Assembly (NCBI RefSeq): GCF_036711975.1
Contig: NC_091967.1
Span: 8,494,001 to 8,558,000 of the forward strand
DNA length: 64,000 nt
DNA from: Onthophagus taurus
Taxonomy: Eukaryota > Arthropoda > Insecta > Coleoptera > Scarabaeidae
Direction of reading: 5' to 3'
The translations under genes and the position numbers were made by a program. Of the stretch, positions 10,353-21,934 are shown piece after piece. The first letter of the stretch is position 1. Every line of letters begins with the position of its first letter. The notes beneath the pieces were generated by a model. The model saw only the letters and a list, made by a program, of their open reading frames with translations. It was not told where the DNA came from and made no database searches.

Positions 10353-13300
10353 CAGTTAATAATATATACCAAATTTGCTAAGAAATAAAAGAATTATTTG
10401 GTGCTTGTATGTATGTATATTTAACATGTTCTGGGAAACCATAGAAAATCGACGACAAAATCGGAAATCAAAGTAACCATTTCATTATTATGGCTTCTTT
10501 AAAACGTATCGAATATCAAAGAGATCATTATTACGTTTATATTATGTGGCGCAGTGAAATACAGAACATAGTGCTAATCCCGATAGGATTTGAATCACTA
10601 ACTTTGATTTTATATTATCACTTAATGGACGACACGAAGAAAAGAATATGTTGTAAATAACATAAAGACCAGAAAAGGTTTGTATGCTGCTAATAAGTTT
10701 ATGTTGTTAAGATAAGAAGTAAACTTTGTGACAGTTTAGTTAACCTAATAATAATCAAGGAGATAACTCACGGTAGTGGATGAAGAAGACAACCGAAAAT
10801 ATCTTTTTATTTATCAAATAAATTTGGAGAAGAAAATTTATAGATAAACCTTTAGTCCATTAACATACCACTCTGCAATTAACAAATACACACTATCATG
10901 CAAAAGGGATTACTTATATTTGTAGAACTCAAAGACAGAATGAAAACCTGAAGAAGTTACTAGACCAATAGACAAGATACAAAAATAAAATCGCTACAAT
11001 TGAAAAATAAAAATAAAAGGAAAGGAGATTAGATGTATACAGGTTCATAACCGATAATTACAGATTTACCTTGGTCTATTTGCATATTAACTGTAGCGTA
11101 AATATTTTTTTAACCATTTTGCATGAACCCGGAAACTTAGATGTCTATGTGTGCTGGTTAAAGTTAACTTTTTGTCCCTCCTATCTCCGATTTGCATGAT
11201 CGCTTCGTACCAGCGCTTTTCAAACACCGTTTTAAACAGCTTTAGATATATCCACTAATTCAGAAATGTTAAAAAAACATAAAATGACTTTTTATGACTT
11301 AATTATGTTAAAAAAATTTTCGGTATAAATAAAAACAAATTGGTCATTGATTATTTAAAACGAGCTCGAACATGGTTTAAAATTAAACGGAACCAGTTGA
11401 GAATCGCTGCTTTATATCACTATTTCAAACCACACAACTCCGTTATTACTAGATATAATCCTGGAATATGCATACAGACACGTTAGTTAAAGTCAGTTAT
11501 TATTAATTTTTTTTAAATTATACTGCTGCGAGATGAATATTTAGATGACAAAAAAACTGAAATCAAAAAATAAACGAATTGAAATGAATGTGGTTGGAAT
11601 TTGTAAGAAAGAAAAACGTTCACATCGAAACTCACTTTAAACAAGCTTCAACAATATATCAATTGGGTTAGATTAATTTTTTTTTCGGGTTGTTGTACTT
11701 TATTTAGTGTCAATGACCAGAGAGATTGAAAATAACCAGACTAAATTCGAGCAACATCCGAATCGAACCATTAATTAATTTAGAAATCATCACACTTTCA
11801 CTTTTCTTTTAACGTTTTTCTAACGTAATCAAACAATCTCCAACGAATTCAATACCGTAATAAATAATAGCGATTTTTTTATAAATAAAAATCGTTTATG
11901 GAGGATTTAGAAATTTCTTCTTTTCAGAAAGAGAAATGAAGTTAAGGCGAGAAAAAAATTGTAAAATAACACGTGTTTAGTGTTTTCTTCAGCTGTCGTT
12001 GTGAAACCTAATAATAAGGTTCGTTACTTATTTGCTCCGGTGCAGTTTAGAAAGTAAAGTGACTCAAAATTACCACGAAAGTGAAGACACCTGTTTGTGA
12101 TTTTCTAAGGAAATCTAAGAAAATGAAATTAATGGTGAAGGAAAATTTGAAATTTCAAAAAAATTCATTGTCCAGCTTACAAAATACAACATCGTAATTC
12201 TTAGTAGACATCAAAGTAACAGTTAGAACTAGACATTCGAGCGTACAAAATATAGGTCATAACGATTTACCTCCTCGCCGGCTATTTCTATGACTAATTC
12301 GCCATATATTATCCGTCTCTATAGAACCAACCCAACGACGAATCGAACGTTTGACCTCAACAAAGATTATATTAAATTCTTCGTTGTTTAAGGAAACAAA
12401 ATAAAATTTATAGAAGAAAATTAAATTACTCAGAGGACAAGGACGTGTCCTTCCTCCTCTTGGTTTTTATCACCAACTGTGAGCAACGATAATTATTCCA
12501 TGTAGAGAAGAGAAGAGAACGTAGAGTTCTGGCATCCGGCAAAGAATTCGATGCTTAAAGCATTCGTAATGTTCTAGGTTGTTCAAAGAAATCGATAAAC
12601 AAAGTCACCGTGAACAAAAAAAGAAGTCAAATCGATTTTTGTTAACATAAAAATTAATGTTATTAAAAATCTTTCTGAACCTGTAGTTACAGATTTTTTA
12701 TAATCTCTTTTATTACGATAAAGAAAGAAAATATATAGAGCGTATTTCTACGAACCGTTTCTCGTGAACAAACATGGTACTCGCAGTCGGTTGGGAAAAT
12801 GCCATCTCGTTCGAACTAGAAACGGTATTGATTGATTGGATCTGTTGGGCATTACCTTTTTCATGGATGTTTTAACTCTTAACCGTCGTCGCCTCTTCGA
12901 TAAACTATCGTCGTAAAAAAGAGAAGAAACAACAAATAAAAAGAAGAAATAATAGTGCGATAGAAAAGAATAACACCAGGAAAACAGGAAAAATAAAAAG
13001 TTGTAAAAGACGTGATTCGTATTTCGTAATAGAATGGACGTGAGTCTTGTAAGAACCGAAAAGGCAATTATCAAACGAACCCATAATGTTTAAAATGACG
13101 ATAAAACCCTACAAGATTTATGATTTCCTGGATTTTATCGTCGCATATTTACAATTATATTAAATTTGTTGAAATGCGTGATAAAAGTCATGTTTTAGTT
13201 TTTATTTAAAATTTATATTACTCTTCATTTATAAATGTATCATTATTTAAGTATTAATTAACACAATATGTTAGTGTTTTTAACAAACTTTGTTTAAAAA

Positions 13301-14029
13301 AATTATGAAAAGGTTAAGGATGCGAGACATCTATTTATATGCTGATCATAATATTAACCTAATCGTCTTAATCGCGGTTTAGAACTAGACGATATGACTC
13401 ATAGTCATTTAATTTCTTGGAAAAACTAGTAAACTGGAGAAGATCCACTTTTTTTCTGCTTGGGTTACATCTCAAAATTTTTTTAATCTTGCTTGTACGA
13501 CAGCATAAATCTATTAGATTGTCTGTATGATGATCGATGACTTTTATATAGATTCTAAGATTGGGGTGCTTTAAACCTAAAGAGCCGACTTCGCTTCCTC
13601 ACGAAACCCTCATATCTCAGGTCATCAACCTAACCAGTGTAATTCTAGACTTCAACAAGTATGATATTTATAACTTACAGAGTAGAAAGGAGAGGTTTTT
13701 TTTATATCTGTAAAATGTAATTCTAATTTACAATGTGTAATATACAATGAATACCTTATTGGAACTTTTATTCCACATAATCAAGAAATCTGATAACCAG
13801 AAAATTATGTTTGATTAGAACAGTCCAAATAAATCAGACATAATGGTATAATCAGATATTCTTGACTATCTACAATCTGAGTTTTTGACAACGACTTTTA
13901 ATGCATGTTATGCATGTAACTCAATACAAGATACAATACAATACATAAAAGCAACTTACGCTTGATTTTTTGTGTGTTTGAATCACAATACTCAAATCCT
14001 GTTGAATCACAATAAGTTGGGTTGACTTG
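10353..14029. other. Gene-free stretch
   Basis: No gene was supported. At 10546-10596 a GTGGCGCAGTG string followed about 30 bases later by GGATTTGAATC resembles the A and B boxes of a tRNA-derived SINE, but no tRNA fold was found. The minus-strand open frame at 12748-13074 is low-complexity and hydrophobic and is taken as chance. Confidence 0.4.
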
Positions 14030-14600
14030 TTTTAGGGTTACATTATTGGAGTTAATTTACTTTGGAAGTGGGTTGCTCTGGAATTTATTTACTTTGTGGT
14101 TAAGTTTCTCTGGGGTTGGTTTACCTTGTTGTTAAGTTTCTTTGGAGATGTCCTGCTTTTCTTTAGAGTTACGTTATGCTTGGGTTACTTTGCAATATAT
14201 TGGGATTGGATTGGCTTGCTTTGGAGTTGAGTTACTTTATGGTTAAATTCCTTTAGAATTGGATTAGCTTGCATTTGAGTTAGGTTACTTTGTGGTTAAG
14301 TTGCGTTAGAATTGGATTATTTTGCTTTAAAGTTGGGTTACTTTGTAGCTTAGTTGCTTCGAGGTTAGGTGGTTTTATGGTTGAGTTGCATTGTTTTGCT
14401 TTGAAGGTGAGAAATTTTGTGGTTAGTTTGCTTTGGAGTTCAATTACTTTGTATTTAAGTTGCTTTGAAATTAGATTAGTTTGCTTTAGAGATGAGGTTA
14501 GGGTTGGATTTATTTAGTTTAGATTTGGGTTAATTTTTAATTGACCTGCTTTCGAGTTGGAATACTTTGTAGTTGAATTTGATGTTGATAAATATGTCGT
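14030..14600 (+). repeat. GT-rich diverged minisatellite
   Basis: Many imperfect copies of a short unit built from pieces such as GTGGTTAAGTTGCTTTGGA and GTTGGATTACTTTG, all in the same orientation. Unit length is roughly 20-45 bases and irregular. Open frames crossing it (14290-14517) are a by-product of the repeat. Confidence 0.65.
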
Positions 14601-16427
14601 GTTTGTACTCATTTTAAAGGATTTTTAATAAAGAATACAAATATGTCAAAATCGAGGTTGACATTTTAAACCTGAAGTTAGTTATCATATAATAGAATCA
14701 TCTCCATCTTCTTCAGATTAGCAGAAAGAGGTTGTTTCCGAACTATATTATGTTTTACCTGCATTGTGCTAAAGACTATCACCATAGTCTTTGGTACATT
14801 TTCCTAACCAGAATTGTTAGATCATCAGATTGGCTGCGTTGAGACCTGCTAAAGACCATTATGAGCCAGTTTGAAAAAATATTGATTTGGTTTTTTTAAT
14901 AATAATTTTAATTTTTCAGTTGGAGCTAAAATTGTGTTACTTAGAACTGATTACCAATCGTTTTCTGTGTAATGTTCTTGTCACGCAAAGGATCTGTACT
15001 CGTTTTACAAACTAGAAAAGACGTACAAAAAAAATACAAGTTTACAAGAAGCAAAAAAGGAAGAGATAAAGAAAAGCGTACGTTTTGTGTGTGTATGTTG
15101 TGAGAGTGTGTTTAATAAGGGTGACACGAAGTGGGTTCCCACACAACCTGGGGAATTATTAATAACCTTGAGTTGCGTTAAATGCGAGTCGCGCACATTT
15201 TCTAGTATGTACTCTCAGTTTCCGTTCTCAGTGACACTAAACTTCTTGTGGGAATTGCATGACACAAACGTTACCATGAAAACATTTTTTAAAGTTGAAA
15301 TAATTTCATCTTTGAACCGAAATCGGCAAAAATTACTATTGGGTTAGTGGAACGCGTAGTACGTTTAAAGATTTTACGACTTCACGGTTGCCGTCGTACT
15401 TACACAAACGAAAGCTGCTTGGTTGTGATCATTAACAGTCTATGGGTGAGGTCCAGTTCTAAAGGAAGGTGTCACGTAGACACGATGACCTCTCTGGAAA
15501 CCACATAAAGTATCTTTCTATACACAATTAAACGCGATAACTGGGTTGCTTCAACCAGAAATACTTTTTTTAAAATGGTACTAAAGAATTATTCATGAAA
15601 ATAATTTCCGCTTGGTCACGTTTTAATCTCTCAGGACAAAATTCTCGCTCCAATAAACATAAGTAACAAAAAAAAAAGGTTTTTAAAATTAGTTCAGACA
15701 CGATTCAAATCAATATTTGTTTTTTTTTTATGAAATGTAATTTTCTTATACAAAATAAAATGTGATAAGAAAAAATCAACTCTGCTAAAATTATCGCTGC
15801 TTCGTTCCACTGATCTAGTTCTAGGTAAATCATTTTCTAAGCACGAACATGAATGACATTTTTGTCGCGACGAGGGAAAGCTTTATTAGAAAGCTTGCTG
15901 TATGCGTGTTATTGACAATTAATAACGTGATTTATGGGTTATAATTCTTTTTTCGTAAACTTTTCTTAAATTTTAAACGCTTCTATTATTCCTATTGTTT
16001 TTTGAACAATCTCGTACTATTTTGCAAATACAGCACACGGTCTCACCTATTGTTAAGGTAGTTGAACCGAATGATTAACAGTATATCGTTGTTTTTTTGT
16101 GCCCGTTCCATCGATATTTTCCTTCCCCTCTATACCTCTCCCGTTATAATATATCGGTCCCTTGTCCATTGTGTTCGCTTTCGCGTCCATATGTGACCGC
16201 GAGGCTTATAACGGATCCATTTAAAACGATCGTTTCTTGAATGATTGATTATCCATTATTAAAATAAATCTCAACAAATAAACAACAACATGGGTATTTA
16301 TACAATTTTTACCTCTACAAATATCTGATATTAATCAATTAATATAAGAACGAAGGCTTTCATGGTACGTTTTTTGAAGGCATTATATAATTATAATTGA
16401 TATCTAATTGTCAGTTAAGTTGTTTTT
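14601..16427. other. Gene-free stretch with one dispersed-repeat piece
   Basis: Bases 14590-14700 match a dispersed unit (CTCATTTTAAAGG...TTTTTAATAAAGA) also seen near 28.55, 28.98, 44.13 and 44.64 kb. The rest shows no gene or RNA feature I can support. Confidence 0.4.
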
Positions 16428-16705
16428 GTCTTCCACATCAATCCATGTGCAGCTGAGTTCCCAGCCGTTTTCTCTATCATATCTTGTTATTCCCATACCC
16501 ATGAATCTCTACCGCTTCTCTCGCCATTTTTTGGAAATTATGTCCGGTTCTAGCTAATACTTTGGTTTTCTCGAACTCTATGGTGTCCTCCTTTCTGGCA
16601 TTGCCTAATTCGATGTTATGTCCAGTTTGGCCAACGTAATCCTTCCCACAACTGCACGATAGCCGGTAGACTCCCTCTCCCTTTAATGGGGTTTGTTTGT
16701 CTTTA
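16428..16705 (-). pseudogene. Penelope-like element relic (GIY-YIG endonuclease end)
   Basis: On the minus strand an open run of about 70 codons reads GVYRLSCSCGKDYVGQTG near its start, the GIY-YIG nuclease core (GVY...YVG) with the Cys-x-Cys linker typical of Penelope-like retroelements. The string FEKTKVLARTGHNF follows. A +1 frameshift then leads into RYDRENGWELSCTW, matching the usual tail of these proteins (RE-x-GY-x-LS). The reverse transcriptase part is not present next to it, so this is a truncated 3' fragment. Confidence 0.7.
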
Positions 16706-19508
16706 ACCCGTTAAGCGGATTGATAGGCTGCAGGTAGTGGCTCTCCTAGTGGCCACGTATTTTAGCAGCTAGCGTATATATTCGTCATATTCATCAGAAG
16801 AAATTTTCTTTTCGTCATATCCATTACACAATTTTTTTGCACGTTACATTCATCTTATACCATTCTATGATTGTGCACAATATTTAGTGAAATTTTGTTG
16901 AAAAAATAAAACTTTGTATTCATTATTTTAACTTGAACTTGCAAAAAGGAAGTAGAAACTGTGGGATTGTAATTATACAGCTCATAGCTCGAAAACAAAA
17001 GAGTTGCGACCCTATGTTTATATAAAAAATTTGGGTTATTTTGGTATGTACTACATCCTAGTAAAGTTTCCCGATTAAAAACTGAACCACCCTGTATATC
17101 ATTTTGGTGGTTTTACTATTTTAAGCACTCTCGCTATGTCTTGTCGAATTTCTTCTGCTTTTACTTCACAGATAATTAATTAAATAAGTTTTAGTACAGT
17201 ATTATTTTCTCATTTAGTTGAGGGGCTAGTTGAAGTCAGAGTACCATTCCAAAAGGAATTAGACAAAGTCTTCAATAGATGGCCCAAGTTTAAATTTTTC
17301 TGCCCATTGATTTTAAAAGTATCACTAATAAAATTGAAAGAACCAGATCAATCCATATTGTTTATATTCGTTAGCAGAAAAGTTACTCAAATTACTTTGT
17401 TGGTGATGTAGCAGCTCCATTCATAAGATTTTTGATGAGAGAAACTGCTGAATATTTCTAGATTTAGGTCCTAGACATCTAGAAAAATTCATTAGGTTTA
17501 GCCGTACGTCTCTAAAGACGGCTATTTAATATTAAAAGAGAATTTTATGTGGTTGGTAAAAAATGAGAAAAGGTAAAATAAGCGGTTGTTCCAAAAGGTA
17601 TTTTGGCCCCGAGGGATTCTTTAAAGATCACACGCGGTAAGTAACGGCGGGTGGTCGAATAACCTCCCTTTTTTTCGTCATCCTTCTTTTTCTCTGTGAT
17701 AATCTTCTCCTTTTCTTCGGTTTCATCATCCTTACCGCAACGAAATTTAAAAGTAATTTTCTTACTTTTTCAATGTGTCATTAAAATTGTTACAAATTTT
17801 TTTTATATAATTTTAAATCAAAAATTGTTTAATTATTGTTAAAACAGGAAATAACTAAAAAGGTACACGGTCCTTGAACAGTATAACTACACGTAAACGT
17901 ACGGTGTTGGAGCCGATCCCATTTCCTGTTCGACCGGAAATGCGATAACCGGCCATTTACGTTTTAAATTGAAAAACCTTCATGTATCCAAAAGAATATC
18001 TAGTATGTTGAATGTAAATTACAAAGAATATTATTAATCGAATGAAATTTTATTTTAATGTTTTTATAGCCGTTGTTATTACAACGTAGATTTAAATAAA
18101 ACACGATCTCTTCTTGGCAAGGCGATCTCAAGAGAATGGGACCGTGACAATTCCAGGTTGTATTACCATATAAAATTGCACACCGGGACAATGTATAAAG
18201 TAAATTTAAGGTTACTACGTACAAAGGAAAAAGGTTTCATTTAAAATATATAAAACTACAACAATGTTATGAGCAATTGGAGCGTTTCATTCATTCTTCG
18301 ACGTTCAATTAAAACGCTTTTCGTCTTTTTAAAACGAGACTCGGTCGTTATCTGGTCGCTTTGAAAAATAAAAACGATCTGAAAACTCATCGTCGACCTG
18401 CTTGTTATCTCTTTTATAGCGTTGTCCAGGCGTCTTCACATTCTGACCTCCACAATTAAATTTACTTTTAAAGTTGAAGACCTTGTTTCCTGTGACCTCA
18501 ACATCCACAGATTTCTCACGTTTCTCGAAATTTAAGTGAAAACTTTTATTTTGATGTCCAAATTCAAATTTTTATGATGATGAAACTAACACATTAAATA
18601 TTCCTCCTATGCATAGAATAGGATCTACAAACAATTTGTAATCTTGTATTTGAAAAAGATATTCTGCATCAACCCAGTTTTCACAACTCGTAACAACCAA
18701 CAAAACCGGATGTTATCCTGCGGTGTTTAAAACGATCCGTTCGAAATCTAGAAAACCGTTACGTAATTACATCGATACAATATGCAAAATAGAGTGCAAC
18801 CGTTTTGCTTCTAAACTGCATTTAACTTAAATTTAACGTTATAAATAAAATTACAAAACGAAACTTTCCTGGTTAGATTAAACCAGTAAAATTATTTATT
18901 CAACTTTTTTCCATTTGAACTCGTTTGAACCATCCAACAGAACATTCAAACATTTTAAGAGATGCGCGGGTTGTAATATATTGACTTAAGAAGTGTACTC
19001 TCCGAGTCTCGGTCGGCTCTCTTTGTTGTCGTCTTTAATTTTTCGTCTGACAGCCCAACCTGCATCTCACGATGGATGCCCCCACGGCCTCTCTAATAAA
19101 GTGCATCCTAAATATCACCCTCTTCTCCGCGCAACGTTTTCATCTTCTTCTCGTTTCAAAGAACCGGTCTCTAAGAAGATGCCTATCTTTCAAGAGATGA
19201 TGGTAAAATTCTTCTAGTAGATTCTAAAAATTTTTTAAATGATCTCTTAATTGTTTAAATTTCACTAATTTCAACAACGAAACGAGTTAACAAGATGGGT
19301 TAATTAATTAAAGACATTTACCGTGTTTATTAGGTTCAAGATGTGACTAGAATTTATTATTTTTAATGTATTCTTTGCGATTACATCACCTTAAAATGTT
19401 TTAAGAATGTTATGTAATAACAAAGTTATTTATAAAAGACACTTTTTATTATTCAATAACATCCTAGTGTTAAAAGTATCATAACGTTAAACCTTTATCT
19501 TGTTTCAG
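16706..19508. other. Gene-free stretch with repeat debris
   Basis: Holds a decayed element end reading AACCACCCTGTATA (near 17.09 kb) and one copy of the CTAG-rich hairpin repeat (17445-17525, with a TTTAGCCG...CGGCTA stem). The open frame at 18993-19217 has no homology I recognise. Confidence 0.4.
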
Positions 19509-19551
19509 AAAATCCTGGAATTAAAGATGGGTTTTCCTCCAAGATGTATTG
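19509..19551 (+). other. Possible 43-nt internal exon
   Basis: Bounded by a TTGTTTCAG acceptor and a GTATTG|GTAAGT donor. Joined in phase after the candidate exon at 3829-3870 it reads ENPGIKDGFSSKMYW across the junction, without stops. Read alone in phase 0 it would give KILELKMGFPPRCI. It lies just beyond the 3' end of EEF2KMT, on the opposite strand. I do not recognise the peptide. Confidence 0.25.
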
Positions 19552-19562
19552 GTAAGTACAAC

Positions 19563-20609
19563 TTATAACCTATTGTTGTGTGTAATTTTAAACATTTTAA
19601 CAATTAAATTACAATCCCAATTAAAATATTTCGGAGAAGGCACCTTTAAATTTTCAATTTCGAAATTATCCACCAACAATAAATTTAAAAATTCATTTAA
19701 AGTGTCTTCATTTCGCTCAGTACATGATAGAAATATCGCCGAGCAAGTTCCACGTCTTAATAAAAACTTAAAAGTGTTTTGTAACGGTAAAAATAATTTT
19801 GAATCATAAACAACGTCCGCGGCTACGGTTACATCGCATTCATAAATTTCTTTTGTGTCCGAATTAACAGTTTCCCAAGAAACTTTTCTTACTTCATTAA
19901 CTTTATTTGAAGAATTTAGATTTAAATTAATGTTTTCTTTTAAATTTTTTAACACGGAATCGTGACAATCCGTGAAAATGTATTTTTTTGGGCTACAATA
20001 TTTCGTAATAACTATTCCCGTTAAACCAATTCCAGATCCTAATTCTAAAATGCGTTTGTTCATGAAAATTTCTTTATTTTCTAATGACCACTCTGAAAGG
20101 ATTAACGAAGCCTGAAACAAATTTGTTGAATTTTGTGGTTAATTAATTCTTTTTAATTTTTACCCGCCACGTACATAAACCAGTGGTTCCTTCGGAAATA
20201 ATGCTAGAGTTTTCCATTAAAATAATCCTCTCTTCGTTAAAAAGATAATGTTTAAAGTTTATTTTTGAATCAATTAGCGCCATCAAGCGGCCGAGAGCGT
20301 CATAAACAACATCGTTTATCTCAGCGTTCTGCTTTATTAACACCTCAATTATGTGTTTTATAAACGCCGTTTGATAAGATATTTTTATAGGATACTTTAA
20401 AATTTGTTGACTATTTACCGTTTCTTCAATTAATGTATTTTGATTATCCCATGATGATAAATTTTCGATACTCTATAACATTAAAAAACATAATTTTTGG
20501 TTAAAACTTTTTAATAACTTACCTCAATGTTTAAATTTTTTATTAGAACACAACAAAAGAATTGTTTCTTAATATTTTCTATTGATTTCTTAAAGTTTTC
20601 TTGAGACAT
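19563..20609 (-). CDS. EEF2KMT: EEF2KMT (FAM86), elongation factor 2 lysine methyltransferase
   Basis: Three exons join in phase: 20609-20523, 20472-20164 and 20111-19563, giving 314 aa against about 330 in vertebrates. The enzyme is a cytosolic class-I SAM-dependent methyltransferase that trimethylates a lysine in translation elongation factor 2. Exon 2 carries the family's N-terminal region, with KYPIKISYQTAFIKHII and the hallmark SEGTTGLCTW at its end. Exon 3 opens with ASLILSEW and the SAM-binding loop LELGSGIGLTG, followed by FTDCHDSVLKNL. The start at 20609 is the first ATG (MSQENFKK). All introns are GT-AG: exon 1 ends GAG|GTAAGT and exon 2 ends CGG|GTAAAA. The upstream flank is a five-copy tandem repeat. 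Confidence 0.92.
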
Positions 20610-20639
20610 TTTAAGGTTATATTTTCATAACCTAAAAAT

Positions 20640-21540
20640 ATTTATTATTTAGTTTTATTACTAAAAGATGGCGCTAAACTCTTACTGATTTATAAATCAA
20701 AGCGCGGTTAATCTTTAAATTTAACATAAAAGCTTGTATTTTTGTTTATATATATCTTTGTTTATTGATATCCTAGATAAATATGTATATCTATGAATAA
20801 AGGTTAGATTTTCTTAAGCCAAAAATATTTCCGATTTAGTGTTATTACTAAAAGATGGCGCTAAACTCTTACCATTTTTAAACCATTTTATAAATCAAAG
20901 CGAGGTTAATTTTTAAATTTAACAAAAATGCTTATATTCTTGTTTATATATAACCTTCTTTATAAACATGCTTGCTTATAAATATATATGTATATCTATA
21001 AACAAAGAATATATTATCTTAACCCAAAACTATTTTCCATTTAGTTTTATTACCAAAAGATGGCGCTAAACTCTCACCATTTTTAAACCAGTTTATAAAT
21101 CAAAGCGAGGTTAATTTTTAAATTTAACAAAAAGCTTATATTCTTGTTTATATATAACCTTATTTATAAATATGCTTGTTTTTAAATATATATGTATATA
21201 AACAGAGGTTATATTTACTTATCTCAAAAATATTATCGATTTAGTTTTATTACTAAAAGATGGCGCTAAACTCTTGTCATTTTTAAGTCATTTTATTTAT
21301 AAATCAAAACGAAAACTTAATCATCAAATTTAACAAAAAAGCTTATATTCTTGTTTATATACAACCTTCTTTATAGACACCTGGTTTATAGATATATATG
21401 TATATCTATAAACAAAGGTTACATTTTCCTAATTCAAAAATATTTTCAATTTAGTTTTATTACTAAAAGATGGCGCTAAACTTTTACCATTCAAAAATCA
21501 AAGAGATTAACTTTAAATTTAATAAAAAAAAGCTAATATA
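20640..21540. repeat. Five tandem copies of a 187-220-bp promoter-like unit
   Basis: Each unit carries TTTTATTACTAAAAGATGGC continuing GCTAAAC, then an AAATCAAAGCG block, TTAACAAAAA-GCTTATATTC, and an inverted pair around TTGTTTATATATA and TATATCTATAAACAAAGG. The AGATGGCGC landmark falls at 20666, 20853, 21059, 21258 and 21478, so spacing is 187, 206, 199 and 220. The first copy begins about 30 bases upstream of the EEF2KMT start, so the array fills the space between EEF2KMT and the 3' end of IPPK. Confidence 0.85.
20666..20679 (+). promoter_or_regulatory. AAGATGGCGC motif, possible YY1/Pho-like site
   Basis: The string AAAGATGGCGCTAAAC resembles the YY1/Pleiohomeotic core (AAnATGGCG). It lies 57 bases upstream of the EEF2KMT start codon and is repeated in all five tandem units. 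Similar AAGATGGCGC strings occur twice upstream of BAP55 and once upstream of IPPK. Function is inferred only from the motif and its placement. Confidence 0.35.
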
Positions 21541-21934
21541 TCTTTCATTCATTTTATTTAAATATTTTCATACACAAAAAAAAATATAAATTTTTTTTTT
21601 AAATAAATATCCTAAATAATTATTTTTACAAAATCATTACGTTCAAGATAAAAAATTAAGACATAAAAAACACGATATAGGCAATAAGTTAAAAATAAAA
21701 AAAAATCGTGGTGTCATGTCAGAGATAATAATAATATAATTGGGGCGAATTAATTATTTAAAAAAATGACACGATAAAAATCACAATAATACAAAGGTTT
21801 TAAAAATATAGCACAGTAATTTATGGCTTTTTACATCAAATAAATTAATTAATTGCGTATAATGTAATTTCTTTTTAATAATAATAATTAATTTGTAAAT
21901 TTGTACTAGTTATTTAAAACGAAAAATATTGTTT

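Noticed and set aside
10501-10620. tRNA gene
   Set aside because: A/B-box-like words are present but no acceptor stem or anticodon arm can be folded.
12748-13074. Minus-strand open frame of 108 codons with hydrophobic runs
   Set aside because: Composition follows AT-rich, pyrimidine-biased DNA; a second overlapping frame on the same strand is also open; no recognisable domain.
17600-17638. Possible exon reading EGFFKDHTR before a GTAAGT, resembling a nuclear-receptor zinc finger
   Set aside because: No cysteines of a zinc finger, poor acceptor, and no partner exons; judged coincidental.
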